From: Actibacterium mucosum KCTC 23349
GTDB taxonomy: Bacteria; Pseudomonadota; Alphaproteobacteria; Rhodobacterales; Rhodobacteraceae
Direction of reading: 5' to 3'
Length of the DNA stretch: 64,000 bases
NCBI RefSeq assembly: GCF_000647975.1
Contig: NZ_JFKE01000004.1
Coordinates: 434,001-498,000 of the forward strand
This document shows positions 1 through 9,037 of the stretch, one piece after another (positions within the stretch are counted from its first letter, which is position 1; each line of letters opens with the position of its first letter). Both the position numbers and the translations under genes were made by a program. The notes below the pieces were generated by a model that saw only the letters and a list, made by a program, of their open reading frames with translations, was not told the DNA's origin and made no database searches.

Positions 1-7
1 TCGCCGA

Positions 8-487
8 ATGAACGTGTATGAGACTGCCGAAGACTTTCTGGCCGCCCTGCCCCCCACCGGCGCATTGATGGGGTTGGATCTGGGTACAAAGACCATCGGG
101 GTTGCGGTCTCGGACGGGCTGCGTGGGGTTGCGACCCCGTTGGAAACCGTCAAACGCAAGAAATTTGGCGTTGATGCCGCGCGATTGCTGGACATTGCCA
201 TGGATCGCACTGTTACGGGTGTTGTATTGGGCCTGCCGCGCAACATGGACGGCTCGGAAGGTCCTCGGTGCCAATCAACCCGCGCCTTTGCGCGCAACCT
301 GTCGGGCCTGACCGATCTGCCCATCGGGTTCTGGGATGAACGCCTCTCCACCGTCGCCGCCGAACGCGCCTTGCTTGAGGCCGACACATCGCGCCGCCGC
401 CGCGCCGAGGTGATCGACCACGTGGCGGCCGGTTACATCCTGCAAGGCGTGCTGGACCGCGCCCGCCATATCGGGGCCGCCCAATGA
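8..487 (+). CDS. ruvX: RuvX/YqgF family Holliday junction resolvase-like nuclease
   Basis: The 159-residue product has the RNase H-like fold signature of the YqgF/RuvX family: GLDLGTKTIGVAVSDG near residue 22, a VLGLPRNMDGSEG block, and FWDERLSTVAAERAL near residue 110. These segments carry the acidic metal-binding residues. Family members act in 16S rRNA 5'-end maturation and have been proposed as Holliday junction resolvases. Length is normal for the family. The gene overlaps the next one by ATGA, so the two are probably co-transcribed. The upstream context lies outside the window. Confidence 0.93.
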   Translation: MNVYETAEDFLAALPPTGALMGLDLGTKTIGVAVSDGLRGVATPLETVKRKKFGVDAARLLDIAMDRTVTGVVLGLPRNMDGSEGPRCQSTRAFARNLSGLTDLPIGFWDERLSTVAAERALLEADTSRRRRAEVIDHVAAGYILQGVLDRARHIGAAQ

Positions 488-705
488 CCGACGAGATCTG
501 GAAGCGCGACGAAATCGCCTCGCCCTGTGTCAACCTGTGCACCATCCACCCCGCCGAACGGATTTGCATAGGATGTTATCGGTCGATCGACGAGATCACC
601 GAATGGTCGCGCTACACGCCCGAAAGACGCGCGGAACTGATGGAAGAACTGCCCAACCGCGCCAGCCGCCTTAAAAAACGCCGCGGCGGGCGCAAGGGGC
701 GTTAG
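484..705 (+). CDS. DUF1289 family small cysteine protein
   Basis: This 73-residue protein has the DUF1289 layout: an N-terminal SPCVNLCTIHP block, then C-x-GCYRSIDEITEWSRYTPE, and a very basic C-terminus (KKRRGGRKGR). The three or four conserved cysteines suggest a small metal- or cluster-binding fold. No biochemical role is firmly established for the family. It starts on the ATGA overlap with ruvX. Its stop codon shares four bases with the stop of the convergent TauE-type gene. Confidence 0.85.
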   Translation: MTDEIWKRDEIASPCVNLCTIHPAERICIGCYRSIDEITEWSRYTPERRAELMEELPNRASRLKKRRGGRKGR

Positions 706-1526
706 GCGGCCAAAAGCTCGCGCAGCATGTTCAGCGCCACCAGCATCAAAAACAGAGCAAAGACCCGGCGCAGCGGCTTTGGATCCATCGCATGGGCCAG
801 TTTTGCGCCCAGTGGCGCGGTGATCAGTGTCATCGAGATCACGATCAGGAAGGCCGGAATGTTGACCGCGCCGATGGTTAGCGGCGGGCGCATCTCGGCC
901 GGGATATCGACCAGCAAGAACCCCAGAACCGACGGCACCGCCAGCACCACCCCAAACCCCGCCGCCGTCGCCACGGCCCGGTGGATCGGATAGGCGCACA
1001 GCGTCATGGTGGGCACCGCCAACGAGCCGCCGCCGATGCCCAAGAGCACCGACAACAGGCCGATGGCGGTTGAGACCCCCCACCGCACGCCACCGCCCGG
1101 CATCGCCGATGCCAGCCGCCAATTGGGGTTGCCAAACGCCATATAGAGGCCGATCACAATGCCCAGCGTGCCAAACAACGCCTGCAACGCCGAACTGTCC
1201 AGCCGCGTGGCCACGGCCACCCCCAGCAGCGCCCCGATCACGATACCCGGCGACCAGCGGCGCAGTACGTCCCAATCCACCGCGCCTTTGCGGTTGTGGC
1301 TCATCACCGACCGCAGCGAGGTCACGATGATCGTGGCCAATGACGTGGCCAGGCAGATCTGCATCACGTAATCGCCGCCATAGCCCAGCGCGCTGAACGT
1401 ATAGAAAAACGCGGGCACCAGAACGATACCGCCCCCAACTCCCAACAGTCCAGCAAGCACCCCGGCGAAGGCGCCGATGGCCAGCATAATGGCAACGATT
1501 GGCAGTAGGGTCGTCAATTCCGGCAT
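702..1526 (-). CDS. TauE/SafE family sulfite/organosulfur exporter
   Basis: The 274-residue polytopic membrane protein has the two glycine-rich repeats typical of TauE/SafE permeases: GAFAGVLAGLLGVGGGIVLVP near residue 20 and a second GLLSVLLGIGGGSLAVPTM near residue 160. About eight hydrophobic segments can be seen. The family is linked to export of sulfite, sulfoacetate or related anions, but the substrate cannot be read from sequence. The start is supported by a GGAGG box upstream. It is convergent with the DUF1289 gene and divergent from the Bcr/CflA pump. Confidence 0.88.
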   Translation of the reverse strand: MPELTTLLPIVAIMLAIGAFAGVLAGLLGVGGGIVLVPAFFYTFSALGYGGDYVMQICLATSLATIIVTSLRSVMSHNRKGAVDWDVLRRWSPGIVIGALLGVAVATRLDSSALQALFGTLGIVIGLYMAFGNPNWRLASAMPGGGVRWGVSTAIGLLSVLLGIGGGSLAVPTMTLCAYPIHRAVATAAGFGVVLAVPSVLGFLLVDIPAEMRPPLTIGAVNIPAFLIVISMTLITAPLGAKLAHAMDPKPLRRVFALFLMLVALNMLRELLAA

Positions 1527-1732
1527 CTGGGCCTCCGTGCGATTGCCTGGCCGCGATATCTGGAAACGGGTGGGTTTTCAACTGCCCGGCACATCCTGAC
1601 AAGACCCTGTCAGGACACCAGAGGTCCGATCGTTCAGCCCCTTGCAAGATCACAAAGAGTTGTTACCTTCCGCCCATCGCGTCCACCCCGATTTTCCTGC
1701 CTGGTGGCGCGGATTTCTGAGAGGTCTTTTTC

Positions 1733-2932
1733 ATGCAACCCGGTTTGTTAAAAACCGCGATGGTTCTGGGTCTTTTGTCGGTCTCAGGCTCTTTCGCGAT
1801 TGATATGTTCCTACCGGCAATGCCGATTATCGCCGCGGATCTGTCGGCCAGCGCGGCAGCAACCCAGTACACGGTCACAGTCTACATGCTGGCCTTCGGC
1901 GTTGCCCAGATGATCTATGGCCCGTGGGCGGACCAGTCTGGCCGCAAGGTCCCCCTGATCACCGGCGTGGTCCTGTTCATTGCCGGCGCTGTTGGATCGG
2001 CACTGGCAACGTCGGTCGAGGCGCTGGTCGCTGCGCGTTTCGTTATGGGTTTTGGCGGCGCGGCCGCCATGGTGGTACCCCGCGCCATCATCCGCGACGG
2101 GTTTACCGGCGACGCGGCAACGCGCCTGATGGCGTTGATCATGCTGATCGTGGCGATCTCGCCCATGCTGGCACCACTGGCCGGAACTGGTGTGATTGCG
2201 CTTGCCGGATGGCGCGCCATCTTTTGGGTTATCTGTGCAACTTCGGCCTTTTCGCTTGCCGTTTTCGTATTCTCGATGCCCGAAACGTTGAAACCCGAAC
2301 ACGTGGTGCGCGTGAACCTGCGATCCATGGGCCAGGGAATGAAACGCCTGTTCACTGACGCCGGCTTCATGGGGCTGACAATGGTAAACGGGTTCGGCAT
2401 GGCCAGCTTCTTTGTCTTCTTGGGTTCAGCCTCGTTTGTCTACACCGGCCAATATGGCCTGACGACGACACAGTTCTCGTTAGCATTTGCCGTCAACGCA
2501 ATCGGGTTTTTTGCTGCGTCTCAGGCCGCCGGGCCACTGGGCGCGCGGTTCGGGCTGAATCGCATGGTGCTTTGGGGCGTCGTTGGGTTTGCCGTGGCTG
2601 CCGCCGTGTTGCTGACAATTACGCTGACCGTTCACCTAAGCCTTTTTGCGCTGATCGGCCTGTTGATCCTGGGAAATGCGTTCCTTGGCCTGGTGATCCC
2701 AACCTCGTTGGTACTGGCGTTGGAAGAGCATGGAGAGATCGCCGGGCTGGCCTCGTCGCTGGGCGGGTCGCTGCAGTTACTGACCGGTGGGGTGATGATG
2801 GCCATTGGCAGCCTGTTCTTTGACGGGAGTGCCACGCCGATGGTTATCATGATTGCGATCAGCGCTGGTTTGGCACTGATTTGTGCGCTTGCCACGGTCC
2901 GGCCCGGCCGTGTTGCCGCGAACTCGGCTTAG
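1733..2932 (+). CDS. Bcr/CflA family drug efflux MFS transporter
   Basis: The 399-residue protein has 12 predicted transmembrane segments and Bcr/CflA hallmarks: FAIDMFLPAMPIIAADL in TM1, GPWADQSGRKVPL in the TM2-TM3 loop, and RFVMGFGGAAAMVVPRAIIRD in TM4. Related proteins export bicyclomycin, chloramphenicol, sulfonamides or similar compounds by proton antiport. The substrate here is unknown. A GAGAGG box precedes the ATG. The stop shares four bases with the stop of convergent dusA. Confidence 0.9.
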   Translation: MQPGLLKTAMVLGLLSVSGSFAIDMFLPAMPIIAADLSASAAATQYTVTVYMLAFGVAQMIYGPWADQSGRKVPLITGVVLFIAGAVGSALATSVEALVAARFVMGFGGAAAMVVPRAIIRDGFTGDAATRLMALIMLIVAISPMLAPLAGTGVIALAGWRAIFWVICATSAFSLAVFVFSMPETLKPEHVVRVNLRSMGQGMKRLFTDAGFMGLTMVNGFGMASFFVFLGSASFVYTGQYGLTTTQFSLAFAVNAIGFFAASQAAGPLGARFGLNRMVLWGVVGFAVAAAVLLTITLTVHLSLFALIGLLILGNAFLGLVIPTSLVLALEEHGEIAGLASSLGGSLQLLTGGVMMAIGSLFFDGSATPMVIMIAISAGLALICALATVRPGRVAANSA

Positions 2933-3930
2933 CTTGCCAAGGGGCGCTGCGTGACTTCGGTCAGCGCAGCGTCCAGCACCTCCAGCCCCGCACCGGAGGC
3001 CGTGGCGCCCTGCGACAGCACGCGCCGCCAATGCCGCGCCCCGGGGCGGCCGGCAAACAGGCCCAGCATGTGCCGAGTCACCTGATGCAACCGCCCGCCT
3101 TCGGCCAGATGGGCCGCGATATAGGGCCGCATTTCGTTCACCACCTGCTCGGGTGTTTTGACAATGCCGCCGCCATAGATGGTGGCATCCGCGGCCAGCA
3201 AAATGTCAGACGGCGTGTGATAGGCCGCGCGCCCGATCATCACCCCGTCCAATCCCGCATCAAGAAACGCCTGCGCCTGTTCCAGGCTTGTGATCCCCCC
3301 ATTGACAGAGATGTGCAGCCGTGGAAACGCTGCCTTCATCGCATGGACCAGATCATAGTCCAGCGGCGGAATATCGCGGTTCTCCTTGGGGCTCAGTCCC
3401 TGCAGCCATGCTTTGCGCGCGTGAATCGTCACGCGAGACACCCCGGCCGCCGAAACCTTATCCAGAAACTCCGGCAATATGGCAGCGGGATCCTGATCAT
3501 CCACGCCAATGCGGCACTTCACGGTGACCTCCACCGCACAGGCTTCGATCATCGCCGCCACGCAATCGGCCACCAAGTCGGGCGTTTTCATCAGCACCGC
3601 GCCAAACGCACCCGACTGCACCCGGTCAGACGGGCAGCCAACGTTCAGGTTGACCTCGTCATAGCCAGTATCGGCGCAAATCCGGGCCGCCTCGGCCAAT
3701 TCAGCCGGGTCCGAGCCGCCCAGTTGAACCGCGACAGGATGCTCGACCGCATCAAAGCGCAGCAAATGTGTTGCTCCACCGCGCACCAAGGCAGGTGCCG
3801 TCACCATTTCGGTAAACAGCAGCGTTTTCGCCGACATCAGTCGGTGCAGATACCGACAATGCCGGTCTGTCCACTCCATCATAGGGGCAACAGACAAGCG
3901 TGCGGTGGATTTCAGGTGTTCAGCGTCCAT
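2929..3930 (-). CDS. dusA: tRNA-dihydrouridine(20/20a) synthase DusA
   Basis: The 333-residue flavoenzyme reduces uridine in the tRNA D-loop. Visible signatures are the N-terminal SVAPMMEWTDRHCRYLHRLMS (DusA type, FMN-binding), NLNVGCPSDRVQSGAFG with the catalytic cysteine, VTVKCRIGVDD, and HARKAWLQGLSPKENRDIPPLDY, which is typical of DusA rather than DusB or DusC. The ISVNGGI and GVMIGRAAYHTP segments bind FMN phosphate. Length is normal. It is convergent with the efflux pump gene, with overlapping stop codons. Confidence 0.95.
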   Translation of the reverse strand: MDAEHLKSTARLSVAPMMEWTDRHCRYLHRLMSAKTLLFTEMVTAPALVRGGATHLLRFDAVEHPVAVQLGGSDPAELAEAARICADTGYDEVNLNVGCPSDRVQSGAFGAVLMKTPDLVADCVAAMIEACAVEVTVKCRIGVDDQDPAAILPEFLDKVSAAGVSRVTIHARKAWLQGLSPKENRDIPPLDYDLVHAMKAAFPRLHISVNGGITSLEQAQAFLDAGLDGVMIGRAAYHTPSDILLAADATIYGGGIVKTPEQVVNEMRPYIAAHLAEGGRLHQVTRHMLGLFAGRPGARHWRRVLSQGATASGAGLEVLDAALTEVTQRPLAS

Positions 3931-4113
3931 CAGGGCCGCTTTTTCCTCCGCGCATCGCGATAGATCAAGTGGGAATGTGCCTCTGCGTTACGGCAGCATT
4001 CACACAAACCTGTGTCGCGCGGCCAATTGTTGCAAAGCAAATGCGCGGATTGACCGCCAATTTTGCCCCATCTGTTGGCTGGGCTGCATTTCCTGCTTCT
4101 GGCAGGTCCACGC

Positions 4114-5145
4114 CTATTTCAGCGGTGTAACGATCGCTTTGATCAAGGTCTCGCGGTCTTCGGCGAGCCGACCAAAGCGCGCAGGCAATTCGGAAAGCGC
4201 AATGGTTTCGGAGCACAGCGCCGCGCTGTCAATCTGACCTTCCCGCATGGCAGTCATGACACGATCAAAATCGGCCTTCAACGCGTTGCGACTGCCGATA
4301 ATCTGCGTTTCGCGTTTGTGAAAATCTGCGTCGTTGAACCGGATGTCATCCTTGACCACGCTGACCAGTACATAGCGGCTGCCATGGGCAAGCAGGTCGA
4401 ACCCTGCCTCGATGGCCTTTGCGTTGCCGGTGGCGTCAAAGACCACATCGAAACCATCCTGCAGATCTCCGGTCAGAACCGGGTCACCGACAAGATGAAG
4501 GTTGTCGAAACCAAACTTCCTCTGCGCCATTTCAAGCCGTGTTGGCGACATGTCCAGCAGGTGCACCTGCGCACCGGATAGCCGGGCAAACAACGCCGTG
4601 CCCAAACCAATGGGGCCGGCGCCGGTGATCAGCACCCGGTCCGCCGTGGTCAGGTCGGCCCGCGCGACCGCGTGGGCACCGATGGCAAGGAATTCAACCA
4701 TGGCTGCCTGAACCTCGGTCAAGCCTACGGCAGGGTAGAGATTCTGGGCGGGCACCGCGATCCGCGCGCACATGCCGCCATCAGTATGCACCCCAAGAAC
4801 AGCAATGTTGGTGCAGCAATTGGGTTTTCCGCGCAGGCAGGCCCGGCAGGTACCGCAAGATATGTAGGGGTTGATTACAACCAACTGCCCCGCGCCAAAA
4901 CCGGCCGCGGCTTGAACCACGCGACCGCTGCACTCATGCCCAATCACGCGGGGGTATTCGAGGAACGGGTGCTTGCCTTGGTAGATGTGGTAATCGGTGC
5001 CACAAATCCCAACCGCCGCGATGTCCACCAGAACATGCGCATCAGGCGCGGCAACGGGCAAAGGTTTGGGCGTCAGCTCAAATTGCCCCGGTGCAACACA
5101 GGTGCCGCACAGCATTTCTTCTGTGGGTATTCCACTGTCTTTCAC
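4114..5145 (-). CDS. Zinc-dependent alcohol/polyol dehydrogenase (MDR family)
   Basis: This 343-residue medium-chain dehydrogenase has catalytic-zinc motifs (AVGICGTDYHIYQG, GHECSG), the structural-zinc cluster CGTCRACLRGKPNCC near residue 95, and the Rossmann motif VLITGAGPIGLG. It resembles L-idonate, L-threonine or sorbitol dehydrogenases that oxidise a secondary alcohol of a sugar or polyol with NAD(P)+. It is the last gene of the sugar ABC operon and its ATG overlaps the stop of the ATPase gene (ATGA). It therefore probably oxidises the imported substrate or a product of it. The exact substrate is unknown. Confidence 0.85.
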   Translation of the reverse strand: MKDSGIPTEEMLCGTCVAPGQFELTPKPLPVAAPDAHVLVDIAAVGICGTDYHIYQGKHPFLEYPRVIGHECSGRVVQAAAGFGAGQLVVINPYISCGTCRACLRGKPNCCTNIAVLGVHTDGGMCARIAVPAQNLYPAVGLTEVQAAMVEFLAIGAHAVARADLTTADRVLITGAGPIGLGTALFARLSGAQVHLLDMSPTRLEMAQRKFGFDNLHLVGDPVLTGDLQDGFDVVFDATGNAKAIEAGFDLLAHGSRYVLVSVVKDDIRFNDADFHKRETQIIGSRNALKADFDRVMTAMREGQIDSAALCSETIALSELPARFGRLAEDRETLIKAIVTPLK

Positions 5146-5933
5146 AGCGCCACCTCAAGGTTGCGGGGCGTCCAGTCGTCCGGCAACGCACCCTTGATGA
5201 TCAGGCTGAGCACGTCGTCTTTTGTTACCTCGTCAATCCGGTGCGATCCCACATTGACCCCCTTATTCATCACCATCACACGATCACAAAGCGCGAACAC
5301 ATCATGCATATCATGGCTGACCAGAAAAATCCCGATGCCTTCTGCGCTGAGCCGTTTGATCAAATCCGCTACCATCGCTGTTTCCGAAGGGCCCAGCGCG
5401 GCGGTTGGCTCGTCCATGATCAGGATTTTCACATCGAAGTAGATGGCGCGGGCAATGGCGATCACCTGCCTTTGGCCGCCCGAAAGGCTGGACACCGCGT
5501 CACCAAGGTTATGGAAATTAGGGTTCAGACGCCGCAGCACTTTGCGTGCCTCATCCAACATCCGTTTTTCGTCGAGGTTGCCGAAGCGCGTCTTTAACTC
5601 GCGCCCCAAAAACAGGTTGGCAGGTGCATCCAGATGATCCGCCAAGGCAAGGGTCTGATAAATGGTCTCGATCCCCAACTTGCGGGCGTCATGAGGGGAG
5701 CTGATCGTCACAGGACGACCATTCACCTTGATCATCCCGCCATTTGGGATCATTGCGCCGGAAAGAATGCGCATCAGGCAAGATTTGCCTGCACCGTTGT
5801 GGCCCAGTACCCCCACGACTTCGCCCGGATTCAGGTCCAATGAAACACCGTTTACGGCACGCACGCCGCCAAAGTGCTTTTCGATGTCGGTCATCTCGAC
5901 AAGCGGTGTGGGATGGGTCGGGGACGAAGTCAT
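5142..5933 (-). CDS. Sugar ABC transporter ATP-binding protein, single-domain FrcA type
   Basis: The 263-residue ATPase has one nucleotide-binding domain: Walker A GHNGAGKS near residue 44, signature SSLSGGQRQ, Walker B ILIMDEPTAAL, and H-loop SHDMHD. Ribose-type ATPases (RbsA, XylG) normally hold two such domains in about 500 residues. A single short domain is the FrcA pattern, so two copies would be needed per transporter. It lies between the binding-protein gene and the dehydrogenase gene in the same operon. The Walker A motif ends in GKS followed by C instead of the commoner GKST. Confidence 0.88.
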   Translation of the reverse strand: MTSSPTHPTPLVEMTDIEKHFGGVRAVNGVSLDLNPGEVVGVLGHNGAGKSCLMRILSGAMIPNGGMIKVNGRPVTISSPHDARKLGIETIYQTLALADHLDAPANLFLGRELKTRFGNLDEKRMLDEARKVLRRLNPNFHNLGDAVSSLSGGQRQVIAIARAIYFDVKILIMDEPTAALGPSETAMVADLIKRLSAEGIGIFLVSHDMHDVFALCDRVMVMNKGVNVGSHRIDEVTKDDVLSLIIKGALPDDWTPRNLEVAL

Positions 5934-5964
5934 ATCCGCGCTTTCATGTTGGAATTTGCTTGTC

Positions 5965-5991
5965 GGGCCGGCGCAAACCGCGCGCCGGCCC
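5965..5991 (-). repeat. Intercistronic GC-rich stem-loop after the sugar-binding protein gene
   Basis: A perfect 10-bp stem (GGGCCGGCGC at 5965-5974, GCGCCGGCCC at 5982-5991) with a 7-base loop lies just after the binding-protein stop at 5999 and before the ATPase start at 5933. No U-run follows on the transcribed strand, so it is not a classic terminator. Such structures in binding-protein operons are known to protect the upstream mRNA from 3' exonucleases. That role is inferred here. Confidence 0.65.
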
Positions 5992-5998
5992 CAACGTT

Positions 5999-6946
5999 TT
6001 AATACAGAACGTTTTGCGCAACCGGTGTATCGATGTTCTCTTTCGTCACCAGAACCACGCCGGTATCGATGAAGCCATCGACGGCGTTGCCCGAAATCAC
6101 ATCAAGAACCGCTTTCACGCCCAGTTCGCCCATCTGGAACGACCCCTGTACAGCGGTGGCGTTCAGTGTGCCGTCCTTGACGAAGTCTTGCAGATCGCCG
6201 TTTCCGTCAAAGCCAAAGGCGGCAATCTGGCCAGCCTTACCCGACTGCACCAGCGCACGTCCCATACCAACCGCGGTTGGCTCGTTCGCGCCGAAGATCC
6301 CCTTCAGGTCCGCGTTTGCGGCCAGAATGTCGGTGGTCTGATTCAACGCGGTTGCCATCTGCGACTGCGAGTAGAACGGGCCGACAATGTCCAGTTTCGA
6401 GTTGGCGCCAAGATAGTCCACAAAACAGCCTACCCGGCCAATTTCCGAACCTACACCGGCCACGTAAGACATCACGGCCACTTTGCCTTCGGTGCCCACC
6501 GCGTCGATCATCGACTGGGCCACCAATTCGCCCGCCGCACAATTGTCGGTGGACAGAAAGGCCTGATAGGTGCCCTTGGCATCCTCACCCAGGCCCGAGT
6601 CGATGATGGCGACAGGAATACCCGACTCGAAAGCACGCTGTACGGCTGGCGTCAGGGCGTCAGGGTCTGACGGCGCCAGAACAATACCCGCCACGCCACG
6701 GTTGATGGCATTGTCGACCATGTTGACCTGATCGGCGATGGCGCTTTCCGCGGCCGGACCGTCAAAGGTCATGGTATGCTCGGACTGACCAGCGATGGCC
6801 GCCGAAGCGCCCTTATTCACGTTCTGCCAAAAGTTCGAGTTGGTGGTTTTCACGATTACGGCGATTTCACCCGCCATTGCGCTGCCCGCTGGCAAAGTCA
6901 GGGTCAGGGCCGTGGCGGCAAGCAATTTGGTTACTTTGGTTGTCAT
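5999..6946 (-). CDS. Periplasmic sugar-binding protein (ribose/fructose family)
   Basis: The 315-residue protein begins with a signal peptide (basic start, hydrophobic core, AMA-GE cleavage site near residue 25). A Peripla_BP_4 domain follows: EIAVIVKTTNSNFWQNVNKGA, then VDNAINRGVAGIVLAPSDPDALTPAVQRA, IPVAIIDSGL, and FGANEPTAVGMGRAL. It would capture a pentose, hexose or polyol in the periplasm for the adjacent permease and ATPase. It is the second gene of a four-gene operon (permease, binding protein, ATPase, dehydrogenase). The substrate cannot be assigned from sequence. Confidence 0.9.
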   Translation of the reverse strand: MTTKVTKLLAATALTLTLPAGSAMAGEIAVIVKTTNSNFWQNVNKGASAAIAGQSEHTMTFDGPAAESAIADQVNMVDNAINRGVAGIVLAPSDPDALTPAVQRAFESGIPVAIIDSGLGEDAKGTYQAFLSTDNCAAGELVAQSMIDAVGTEGKVAVMSYVAGVGSEIGRVGCFVDYLGANSKLDIVGPFYSQSQMATALNQTTDILAANADLKGIFGANEPTAVGMGRALVQSGKAGQIAAFGFDGNGDLQDFVKDGTLNATAVQGSFQMGELGVKAVLDVISGNAVDGFIDTGVVLVTKENIDTPVAQNVLY

Positions 6947-6983
6947 AGCTTTCTTTCTCCTCCTGTTGGAAAGCGTTGGGTCG

Positions 6984-8006
6984 TTAACGTTTGGAGCGCA
7001 GTTGATCGACGTAGACCGCCAGGATCACGACTGCTCCGATGATGATTTGCTGGATGAAGGACGATACGCCGGCCATGTTCAGCCCGTTGCGCAGGATGCC
7101 GATGATGAAGGCGCCAATCATCGTACCCGAGATCGTGCCCACCCCACCCATCAGCGACGCACCGCCAATCACGGCGGCCGCGATGGCGTCAAGCTCGGCC
7201 ATTACGCCCTCGTTCGGCTGTGCAGTGATCAGACGCGACATCAGGACGATGCCCGCAAGACCCGCCAACGCGCCAGACATGGCGTAGGCCATGATTTTGG
7301 TGCGGTCGACGACAACACCTGAAAGGCGCGCGGCTTCTTCGTTCGACCCAGTCGCGTAGATATGCCGCCCCAGCGCCCGGCGACGCAGCAGATAGGCCGC
7401 AGCTATCGCCACCACGATCAGCAGGATCGCCGGGTACGGGATGCCGGGAAAAATGACCTTGGGAAAGCCGTTCTCTTGCATTTCGACCATGCGGAACAGC
7501 GATCCGTTACCCAAAACGCCGAACGCTTTGCCCAACTGCGAGATCGGAGCAGCGCCGGTTAACTGCAGAGCCAGCCCACGCGCCATCAACATCATGCCCA
7601 GCGTGGCCACAAACGGCGTGATCCGCATCTTGGTGATGATCAAACCGTTCACCACACCGCAAGCCGCCCCGACCAGAATGCCAAGAAACATGCCCGGCAC
7701 CACCGGCACCCCCGCTTTTACTGCCAGCCCGGTCACCGTGCCCGACAGGGCTAGAACCGAACCCACGGACAGATCGATCCCGCCGGTGATGATCACCATG
7801 GTCAGACCGATCCCCAGCAATCCGATCACCGAGGTCTGCAGCAAAATGGTCAGACCGTTATTGACTGAAAAGAACGCATCGTTGCCAAAGGCGAAGACAA
7901 AAACCAGGATCAGCATTGTCAGCAGCGCCGACAACTTGTGAAAGGCCTCGTTGGACAAGCCGGCACCGGCACCAGCCTTCCTGAGCCTTTGCACGAGTTC
8001 TACCAT
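6984..8006 (-). CDS. Sugar ABC transporter permease (RbsC/FrcC type)
   Basis: This 340-residue membrane protein has the BPD_transp_2 pattern of RbsC-type permeases: GLTMVIITGGIDLSVGSVLALSG, GLIITKMRITPFVATLGMMLMARGLAL, GRHIYATGSNEEAARLSG, and GVGTISGTMIGAFIIGILRNGLNM. About eight to ten transmembrane segments are visible. The ATG at 8006 is preferred over one 42 bases upstream because a GGGAGGGG box precedes it at proper spacing. It is the first gene of the operon and is divergent from the GntR regulator at 8129. Confidence 0.9.
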   Translation of the reverse strand: MVELVQRLRKAGAGAGLSNEAFHKLSALLTMLILVFVFAFGNDAFFSVNNGLTILLQTSVIGLLGIGLTMVIITGGIDLSVGSVLALSGTVTGLAVKAGVPVVPGMFLGILVGAACGVVNGLIITKMRITPFVATLGMMLMARGLALQLTGAAPISQLGKAFGVLGNGSLFRMVEMQENGFPKVIFPGIPYPAILLIVVAIAAAYLLRRRALGRHIYATGSNEEAARLSGVVVDRTKIMAYAMSGALAGLAGIVLMSRLITAQPNEGVMAELDAIAAAVIGGASLMGGVGTISGTMIGAFIIGILRNGLNMAGVSSFIQQIIIGAVVILAVYVDQLRSKR

Positions 8007-8038
8007 GTTGATCCCCTCCCGAATCCGGTACGTAATTA

Positions 8039-8052
8039 ATAAAAACATTTAT
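8039..8052. promoter_or_regulatory. Candidate operator of the GntR-type regulator, copy 1
   Basis: An AT-rich imperfect palindrome, ATAAAAACATTTAT, lies in the divergent promoter region between the sugar permease gene and the gntR gene. It shares the 9-mer TAAAAACAT with a similar element at 11143-11158 in the other divergent promoter of this locus. Binding by the local FCD-type regulator is inferred only. Confidence 0.4.
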
Positions 8053-8128
8053 CGGCAGCGCTTGAGTTCTGTCAACGGTATTTTATAATTTAAGACTTAA
8101 TGGGGATATTCAGGAAGGAGACGCAGCG

Positions 8129-9031
8129 ATGGCCCGGACAGATGAACGCCTGAAAAGCGTTTACAATCAGCTTCTTGACCGGTGCTCCACCCTGGGCCCC
8201 GAGGCACATTTGCCCTCCGAATTGGCCCTGGCCACCGAGATGCAGGTCAGCCGAACTGTGGTTCGTTCCGCCCTTCGCAAGCTGGATGAGAACAGTATCA
8301 TCCAATGGAACGGCCGAAACAAGACTGTGCTGCGCGTACCGGATTCCGGTGATTGGCTAGACGTCGCTTCGGCCCCGCCGACCTTGGACCAATTGGAAAG
8401 CAACTTCTTCGACTGGGTCCTGCGCTTTGACGTCCCGGCCGGCACGCCGCTGAACGTTACCAAGCTGGCCCGGGATTTCGAGGCCCCTTCTCATTCTCTG
8501 CAGGAACTGCTTGCCGCGCTCAGCCGGTTTGGTCTGGTCAAACGTCGTGCGCGTGGCGGGTGGGAACTGGTGGGGTTCACCGAGGAATTTGCGCTGGAAC
8601 TTTCCGACTTCCGGCTGGTTCTGGAACTGAACGCACTGAAGCAATTGTTCAACCTGCCCCAAGATCACCCGATTTGGCAAAACATGCAGGATCTAAAGGC
8701 GCAGCACCTGGCATTGGCCGAGGAAATCGAGGAAAAATATCACGACTTTTCACGCCTTGACGAAGCGTTCCATGACGCCATCAGCGGCGTCGTAAAAAAT
8801 CGGTTCGTGATCGAATTTCAGCGCGTGATTTCTTTGATTTTTCACTATCACTATCAATGGAGAAAAGAGACCGAAAAGGATCGCAACCGCGCAGCCATTT
8901 CTGAACATCTGGCGATCATAGACGCGATCCTTGCGCGTGACGAAGACGCGGCCATATCCGCAGCCGAAGAGCATTTGGCCACCGCCAAGAAAACCTTGTT
9001 GGAGTCCATGCGCAGTCACGAGTTTGTCTGA
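8129..9031 (+). CDS. GntR family transcriptional regulator with FCD domain
   Basis: The 300-residue protein has an N-terminal winged helix (residues about 10-70: LPSELALATEMQVSRTVVRSALRKLDENSIIQWNGRNKTVLRVP). A second small segment follows, then an all-helical FCD ligand domain (residues about 150-290: ELSDFRLVLELNALKQL, FHDAISGVVKNRFVIEF, EHLAIIDAILARDEDAAISAAEEHL). FCD regulators bind organic acids or sugar acids with metal help. The ATG has a strong GGAAGGAG box. Divergent placement next to the sugar transporter suggests it controls that operon and probably the genes at 9038-12269. It is somewhat longer than typical FCD proteins (about 230 residues). Confidence 0.87.
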   Translation: MARTDERLKSVYNQLLDRCSTLGPEAHLPSELALATEMQVSRTVVRSALRKLDENSIIQWNGRNKTVLRVPDSGDWLDVASAPPTLDQLESNFFDWVLRFDVPAGTPLNVTKLARDFEAPSHSLQELLAALSRFGLVKRRARGGWELVGFTEEFALELSDFRLVLELNALKQLFNLPQDHPIWQNMQDLKAQHLALAEEIEEKYHDFSRLDEAFHDAISGVVKNRFVIEFQRVISLIFHYHYQWRKETEKDRNRAAISEHLAIIDAILARDEDAAISAAEEHLATAKKTLLESMRSHEFV

Positions 9032-9037
9032 GACCGC